The position numbers were made by a program, and so were the translations under genes. 37,945 nt of DNA from an uncultured Clostridia bacterium (GTDB lineage: Bacteria > Bacillota > Clostridia > TANB77 > CAG-508): assembly GCA_934162255.1 (NCBI GenBank), contig CAKPIG010000010.1, positions 1 to 37,945 on the forward strand, in the 5' to 3' direction. The first letter of the stretch is position 1. Each line of letters begins with the position of its first letter. The notes beneath the pieces were generated by a model that saw only the letters and a program-made list of their open reading frames with translations, had not been told where the DNA came from and made no database searches. Positions 33,761 to 37,945 of the stretch are shown one piece after another.

Positions 33761-33771
33761 AAGGAGAAAAA

Positions 33772-34521
33772 ATGAACGAGAAAAAATTTGATGACCAAGT
33801 TGAAGGAAGAAATTCAGTATTAGAATTATTAGAAAGTGGACGAGATATAAATAAAATATTTGTGACAAGAGGAGAAAAACATGGTTCAATAAATAAAATA
33901 ATTGCAATAGCAAAAGAAAGAAAAATAATAATAGTTGAAAAAGATAAAAAACAAATGGATGAAATGGCACAACAAGAAAATTATCAAGGAGTAATAGCAA
34001 TAGTTCCACCATTTGAATATGTGGAAGTTGATGATATATTAAAAATTGCAGAAGAAAAAAATGAGGAACCATTTATACTAATATTAGATGGAATAGAAGA
34101 CCCACATAATTTAGGATCAATAATTAGAACAGCTGAAACAGCAGGAGTTCATGGAATAATAATTCCAAAGAGACGTGCTGCGGCAGTAAATAGTACTGTA
34201 AATAAGGCATCAGCAGGAGCTGTTGAACATATGCCAATTGCTAGAGTGACAAACATTTCAGAAACAATTGAAAAATTGAAAAGATCAGGATTATGGATAT
34301 GTGGAACAGATGTAAATACAAATAAATATTATTATAACCAAGACTTGACAGGACCATTAGGAATAGTAATAGGAAATGAAGGAAATGGAATAAGTGATAA
34401 AGTTAAAAAGAATTGTGACTTCACAGTAAAAATTCCTATGAAAGGAAAAATTCAATCCCTAAATGCAGCAGTATCTACAGGTATAGTAGTATATGAAGCA
34501 GTTAAACAAAGATTAAAATAA
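33772..34521 (+). CDS. rlmB: 23S rRNA 2'-O-methyltransferase RlmB (TrmH/SpoU family)
   Basis: A 249-residue SPOUT-class methyltransferase that 2'-O-methylates rRNA ribose using S-adenosylmethionine. The N-terminal substrate domain (about 8-75) has VEGRNSVLELLESGRDINKIF. The knotted catalytic domain (about 95-249) has the three SpoU motifs: LDGIEDPHNLGSIIRTAE, GIVIGNEGNGISDKV and IPMKGKIQSLNAAVSTGI. The likely target is the position equivalent to G2251 of E. coli 23S rRNA, though TrmH paralogues make this uncertain. AAGGAG is 6-7 bases before the ATG. Confidence 0.9.
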   Translation: MNEKKFDDQVEGRNSVLELLESGRDINKIFVTRGEKHGSINKIIAIAKERKIIIVEKDKKQMDEMAQQENYQGVIAIVPPFEYVEVDDILKIAEEKNEEPFILILDGIEDPHNLGSIIRTAETAGVHGIIIPKRRAAAVNSTVNKASAGAVEHMPIARVTNISETIEKLKRSGLWICGTDVNTNKYYYNQDLTGPLGIVIGNEGNGISDKVKKNCDFTVKIPMKGKIQSLNAAVSTGIVVYEAVKQRLK

Positions 34522-34539
34522 ATTTTTTGGAGGATAAAA

Positions 34540-36312
34540 ATGAGAAGTAAAAAAATATTAGTTATTATAGTAATAGTAATAATTTTAGTGCTAGCTATAG
34601 CTGGTGCTGCATTAGGATATTTAGCTTTAGCAACAGATATATTTAAAAGTAATAAAGAATTATTTGGAAAATATATATTACAAAATTCAGAAACAATAGA
34701 AAATTTAAAAAAATCTACAGCAATTGATGCATATAAAACTTTACAACAACAAGGAACATATGAATCAGATACAAACCTTACAGTAAGTTATTCAGAAGGA
34801 GGAGAAGTTTCAAATCCATTTAATAACTTAAAAATTAACTTAAAAACTCAAAAAGATAATACAAATGAATATATTTATAAAAATGGACAAATTTATTTAC
34901 AAGATGAAGAATATCTTCAAGGAGAAGTTATAAGAGATTCTGAAATATATGGAGTCAGACTTTTAGATGCAGTAAAACAATTTGTAAGTATTGATAATAC
35001 AGAAAGTATTGAAGATGTAGCAAAAGATTTTGGAATAAATACAAGTGATATAGAAAATTATATGAACCTAATCTGGGAAAATAAGTCATTGTTTGAAGAA
35101 TTTATAACTAAGGAAGAAATTAATACTATAAAAAATAGATATTTATCAATAATAAAAAATAATCTAGATAAAGCAACATATACAAATATGAAAAAAGCAG
35201 TAATAACTGTAAATAGTCAAACAATACAAACAAATGCATATATAGCTAATTTTACAAAAGAGCAAACAAGAAGTTTCGTATTAGAAATATTAAATGCAAT
35301 AAGTTCAGATGATATTATTAAAGATAAAATGCAAAAGTTAAATATATATGATAAATTCTCAGAAGAAATAAACAAAATAATTGAAGACACGACTGATAGA
35401 GCAGAATATTACGAATTAAAAGTTATTGTATATGAAAGAGATGGCAAACTTGTAAGAACTTTAATTGAATTTGCGAAAAATAAGATAACAATAGATAATA
35501 TAAACACAGAAAACCAGACAACAGTAAATATTCAAAGTAATATACTAAGTTCAGATACTGAAAATAGCCAAGCAATAACAATAAATAAAGTAAATTCTTC
35601 AAGCGAAGAAAGCTATGACATTACTTTAGAGATAATTAATGGAGATGACAAGAAGAAAATAGAAATAAGCAATGATACAGAAAAAAGTGGAAATCAATTA
35701 AGTTCAAATGCAGAAATAAAATATTCAGAAAATATAAAAAGTATAACTGTTAGAATAAAAGATAATACAGACATTTTAAATGAAATAGACAATAAAACGA
35801 AATTAGATAATACAAATAATGTAACATTAAATAAATTAAATGATGAAACAAGGACATCTGTAATAAAATTATTAAAAGAGCAAGTTCCAGAAAAAATTAA
35901 GACAAGATTAAATTTATTAAAGTCTGCCTTAAAGATTGACTCAACAGAACAACCAGAGGAACCAGGAAATGAAGAAATGTCACAACAAGAAATAAACAAA
36001 TTTAATGCTAAATTTGAATGGTATACAGGAGAAAATGTATCTGCTGAAAATGTAAAGAATTTGCTAGAAGTTGTAAAAGAAAACTTAAATAGTGCACAAT
36101 TAATAGAACTTAATAGAGATCAAGAAAATGTTAGAGAAGAAGATATAAAGATTGAGGCTAAATTAAAAATTGAACAAGGTGTAAAAAACGAAGAATTAGT
36201 AAATCAAATAGTGGCAAGAATAAAAGACAAAGCAAAATACGATGTTGTTATAAACTATAAGGATAATGACACAAGTAAACTTATAGATACAATAACAATA
36301 ACAGAAAAATAA
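34540..36312 (+). CDS. membrane-anchored extracytoplasmic protein of unknown function (590 aa)
   Basis: I do not recognise a named family. One N-terminal membrane helix (about 5-30, after MRSKK) should leave about 560 residues outside the cell. These are Asn-, Glu-, Lys- and Ile-rich, with many predicted beta strands (YELKVIVYERDGKLVRTLIEF, AEIKYSENIKSITVRIK). A distinct C-terminal part after the PEEPGNEEMSQQ linker (about 485-590) reads NKFNAKFEWYTGENVSAENV and then KYDVVINYKDNDTSKLI. I associate that pattern with exported Clostridia proteins, an impression only. No cysteines, no LPxxG, no enzyme motif. It lies between rlmB and a sortase gene in one operon, so a wall-related role is inferred. 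Confidence 0.8.
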   Translation: MRSKKILVIIVIVIILVLAIAGAALGYLALATDIFKSNKELFGKYILQNSETIENLKKSTAIDAYKTLQQQGTYESDTNLTVSYSEGGEVSNPFNNLKINLKTQKDNTNEYIYKNGQIYLQDEEYLQGEVIRDSEIYGVRLLDAVKQFVSIDNTESIEDVAKDFGINTSDIENYMNLIWENKSLFEEFITKEEINTIKNRYLSIIKNNLDKATYTNMKKAVITVNSQTIQTNAYIANFTKEQTRSFVLEILNAISSDDIIKDKMQKLNIYDKFSEEINKIIEDTTDRAEYYELKVIVYERDGKLVRTLIEFAKNKITIDNINTENQTTVNIQSNILSSDTENSQAITINKVNSSSEESYDITLEIINGDDKKKIEISNDTEKSGNQLSSNAEIKYSENIKSITVRIKDNTDILNEIDNKTKLDNTNNVTLNKLNDETRTSVIKLLKEQVPEKIKTRLNLLKSALKIDSTEQPEEPGNEEMSQQEINKFNAKFEWYTGENVSAENVKNLLEVVKENLNSAQLIELNRDQENVREEDIKIEAKLKIEQGVKNEELVNQIVARIKDKAKYDVVINYKDNDTSKLIDTITITEK

Positions 36313-36331
36313 TAAAAGATAAGGAGGAAAT

Positions 36332-37060
36332 ATGAATCAAATTTTAGTGACTGAAAAAGTCTATGTAACACCAGAATTAAGAAGAAAAAAGAAAATATAT
36401 AGAGTGTTATTTATGCTATCAATATTTTCAATAATAGCTTTATTTTCAGTATATATATATGCAGAATATGATAGAAATAAAGAAGAGAGCATATCAAAGA
36501 CAATACTATCTCAATTAGATGTAGAAAATGATGAAGAAATTGATTCAAAAGAAAATCCTTTAATAGTACTAATAACAAGAGAAGAAAATAAAGTTGCAGC
36601 AGCAAATAATGAAGAGGAACGAAATGTAACTGCAACATCAACATATACTGCTTCAAATGGAAAAAAATATGATTATATAGGAATAGTGTCAATTCCTAAA
36701 ATAAATATAAGCTATCCAATATTATCAGAATGTTCAATACAATTATTAAAAGTATCAACATGTAGATTTCATGGAGGAAATCCAAATGAAGTTGGAAACT
36801 TATGCATAGTAGGTCATAATTATAGAAGAAAAGGGGTATTTTTCAGTGATGTACCAGATTTGGATATAGGAGATATTGTAGAAGTTACAGATTTAAGTAA
36901 AAAAACAGTTCAATATGAAATCTATGATATTCATACTGTAATACCAGATAATGTTGATGACACAACACAAAAAACAAATGGAAAGAGAGAAGTTACATTA
37001 ATTACATGTACAGATGATAGTTCTCAAAGAGTTATAGTAAAATGTAGAGAAAAAGTATAG
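36332..37060 (+). CDS. sortase family transpeptidase
   Basis: A 242-residue membrane-anchored sortase, which joins LPxxG-type proteins to the cell wall. A basic N-terminus and membrane helix (about 22-45) are followed by a linker and the sortase barrel (about 112-242). It opens with YIGIVSIPKINISYPIL; catalytic residues are His162 in CIVGHNYRRKGVFF, Cys226 in TLITCTDDSSQR and Arg233. Class is not certain; the short TLITC form and single N-terminal helix suit class A/D-type enzymes. Three further Cys (C134, C144, C158) near the active site are unusual. GGAGG precedes the ATG. The LPKAG protein encoded at 21.4-24.3 kb is a candidate substrate. Last gene of the lepA operon. Confidence 0.92.
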   Translation: MNQILVTEKVYVTPELRRKKKIYRVLFMLSIFSIIALFSVYIYAEYDRNKEESISKTILSQLDVENDEEIDSKENPLIVLITREENKVAAANNEEERNVTATSTYTASNGKKYDYIGIVSIPKINISYPILSECSIQLLKVSTCRFHGGNPNEVGNLCIVGHNYRRKGVFFSDVPDLDIGDIVEVTDLSKKTVQYEIYDIHTVIPDNVDDTTQKTNGKREVTLITCTDDSSQRVIVKCREKV

Positions 37061-37068
37061 CAAAAATA

Positions 37069-37108
37069 AAACCTTTTTCATAGAATAAACTATGAAGGAG
37101 GTTTTTTT
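37069..37108 (+). terminator. terminator hairpin overlapping the next ribosome binding site
   Basis: CCTTTTTCATAG (37072-37083) pairs with CTATGAAGGAGG (37090-37101), 12 bp with two G-T pairs, extendable by A-T pairs, and is followed by seven Ts (37102-37108). The 3' arm contains AAGGAGG, the ribosome binding site for the ATG at 37109. The hairpin can therefore both stop sortase transcripts and hide that site. Confidence 0.8.
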
Positions 37109-37789
37109 ATGACAAAAATTATTGTGTATAATCAAGATACTAATAGAATGGAGACATATGTAAGAGGAGAAAATGAGGCGATGCCATATAATACAGGTAG
37201 AACCTTAAAAGTAAAGGAGTTTAGAGGTTCAAGTAAATCTAATATTTTATGGACTGATAAAAGAACAATGCAAGCATGGAATAGTCAGAGATATATTTAT
37301 GGAAAACCAATAAATGTAGGATTTGCATTTAAAAGACCATATGAAGGTGGTCATGGAAATCAGAGTCAACACTATGCAGGTACAGCATTTGATGTTGGTC
37401 AGGGATTAACAAATGCTCAAAGAACTGTGTTAAGAAATAGTGCAGTGAAATCAGGAGTATGGACATATGTGGAACCTGCATCATTATCTCCAACTTGGGT
37501 ACATTTCGATAGGAGATTTGGAACACCAGCTTGTTCATCAGGAGGATTTCCATTAATAAGACAAGGTTCAAAAGGAAACTATGTTTGCATAGCACAAGAT
37601 GACTTGAATACATTAGGATATACAACAGGAGGACTAGATGGAATATTTGGAACAAGAACTAATAATGCTGTGAGAAGATATCAAGCTTCAAGAGGATTAA
37701 GTGTTGATGGAATAATAGGTTGCAATACATGGAGATCATTACAGGAAAATGTAGTAGGAACTGGAAAAACAAATACAACAATAAATTAA
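37109..37789 (+). CDS. M15-like peptidase with C-terminal peptidoglycan-binding domain
   Basis: A 226-residue predicted wall hydrolase. Residues about 30-140 fit the M15/VanY-type fold: zinc ligands H88 and D95 in SQHYAGTAFDVG (the HxxGxAxD motif), H132 in WVHFD, and a likely catalytic Glu122 in WTYVEP. The C-terminal PG_binding_1 domain (about 147-212) has IRQGSKGNYVCIAQDDLN and GLDGIFGTRTNNAVRRYQ. It may cleave peptide cross-links or D-Ala ends. There is no signal peptide or membrane segment, as in endolysins or spore-compartment enzymes, so how it reaches the wall is unclear. AAGGAGG is 7 bases from the ATG but buried in a terminator hairpin. No phage genes are nearby. Confidence 0.85.
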   Translation: MTKIIVYNQDTNRMETYVRGENEAMPYNTGRTLKVKEFRGSSKSNILWTDKRTMQAWNSQRYIYGKPINVGFAFKRPYEGGHGNQSQHYAGTAFDVGQGLTNAQRTVLRNSAVKSGVWTYVEPASLSPTWVHFDRRFGTPACSSGGFPLIRQGSKGNYVCIAQDDLNTLGYTTGGLDGIFGTRTNNAVRRYQASRGLSVDGIIGCNTWRSLQENVVGTGKTNTTIN

Positions 37790-37833
37790 AAATAAAAAAA
37801 TCAATAAAATTTTAATAAATTTTGAAAAAAGTG

Positions 37834-37862
37834 TTGACAATATTAAAAAAACATAGTATACT
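37834..37862 (+). promoter_or_regulatory. sigma-A promoter of the tRNA gene(s)
   Basis: TTGACA at 37834-37839, 17 bases, TATACT at 37857-37862. Strong, as usual for tRNA operons. The start would fall about 14 bases before the mature tRNA. Confidence 0.88.
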
Positions 37863-37881
37863 AAGCATTGTCGAAAGACAT

Positions 37882-37945
37882 GGTCGCTTAGCTCAGCTGG
37901 GAGAGCATCTGCCTTACAAGCAGAGGGTCATAGGTTCGAGCCCTA
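37882..37945 (+). tRNA. tRNA-Val (anticodon TAC), cut by the window end
   Basis: Acceptor strand GGTCGCT, TA, D arm GCTCAGCTGGGAGAGC, anticodon arm TCTGC-CTTACAA-GCAGA giving anticodon TAC (Val, GTA/GTN codons), variable loop, and T arm with GGTTCGAGCCC. The last roughly 10-12 bases, including the 3' acceptor strand, lie beyond the window. Strong promoter upstream; more tRNA genes may follow. Confidence 0.95.

Noticed and set aside
1..37945. CRISPR arrays, insertion sequences, integrases, phage or defence genes
   Set aside because: No regularly spaced repeats, transposase or integrase motifs, or defence-type domains were seen on either strand.

Overview
This is one contiguous stretch of a very AT-rich low-GC Gram-positive chromosome. 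Arg is almost always AGA, Ile often ATA, and the 17-bp-spaced sigma-A promoters and AGGAGG ribosome binding sites are easy to see. The gene set points to the class Clostridia, a fermentative anaerobe of the spore-forming lineage: bifunctional AdhE, two YtaF-type membrane proteins, a G5/3D cell-wall protein, a YlbF regulator and sortase with an LPxxG-type substrate. I cannot name a genus. Nothing looks like a prophage, insertion sequence, CRISPR array or recent island, and base composition is uniform throughout.

Layout. 1-300: the 3' tip of a 23S rRNA and a complete 5S rRNA, the tail of an rRNA operon. 300-4403: a flavin-reductase-like gene, then the translation/secretion/transcription cluster rpmG-secE-nusG-rplK-rplA-rplJ-rplL, with an L1-like site before rplA and an L10 leader attenuator before rplJ. 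It ends in a terminator, and rpoB/rpoC do not follow. 4413-8064: mtnN, a small unknown gene, a GT4 glycosyltransferase, a YlbF-family gene and a divergent membrane zinc metallopeptidase. 8123-13038: secG, rnr and adhE. 13052-15240: a leader with a small candidate uORF and an intrinsic terminator, then a MATE transporter fused to a cytidylate-kinase-like domain. 15260-15763 (minus): a Cys-rich orphan. 15870-18923: dnaG-rpoD behind a SigH-like promoter. 18994-24303: an OmpR-type two-component system, an array of 11-bp-periodic boxes, and a large LPKAG-anchored surface protein. 24313-27945: smc. 27944-30718 (minus): lemA, htpX and two tandem ytaF paralogues with matching leader hairpins. 30814-31866: G5/3D wall protein. 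31908-37108: lepA-rlmB-membrane protein-sortase, ending in a terminator hairpin whose 3' arm is also the ribosome binding site of the next gene, an M15-like peptidase with a peptidoglycan-binding domain. The window ends inside tRNA-Val.

How the parts fit. The first third is core translation and secretion machinery with its usual RNA-level feedback. From about 19 kb on, core genes alternate with envelope functions: a sensor pair, a sortase substrate, a sortase, a 3D protein, an M15/PG-binding enzyme and membrane proteases. The least conventional items are the MATE-kinase fusion with its leader, the response-regulator-like box array in front of the LPKAG protein, the duplicated ytaF leader hairpins, and the terminator/RBS overlap before the M15 gene. 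I did not find a clearly new multi-gene defence or mobile system.
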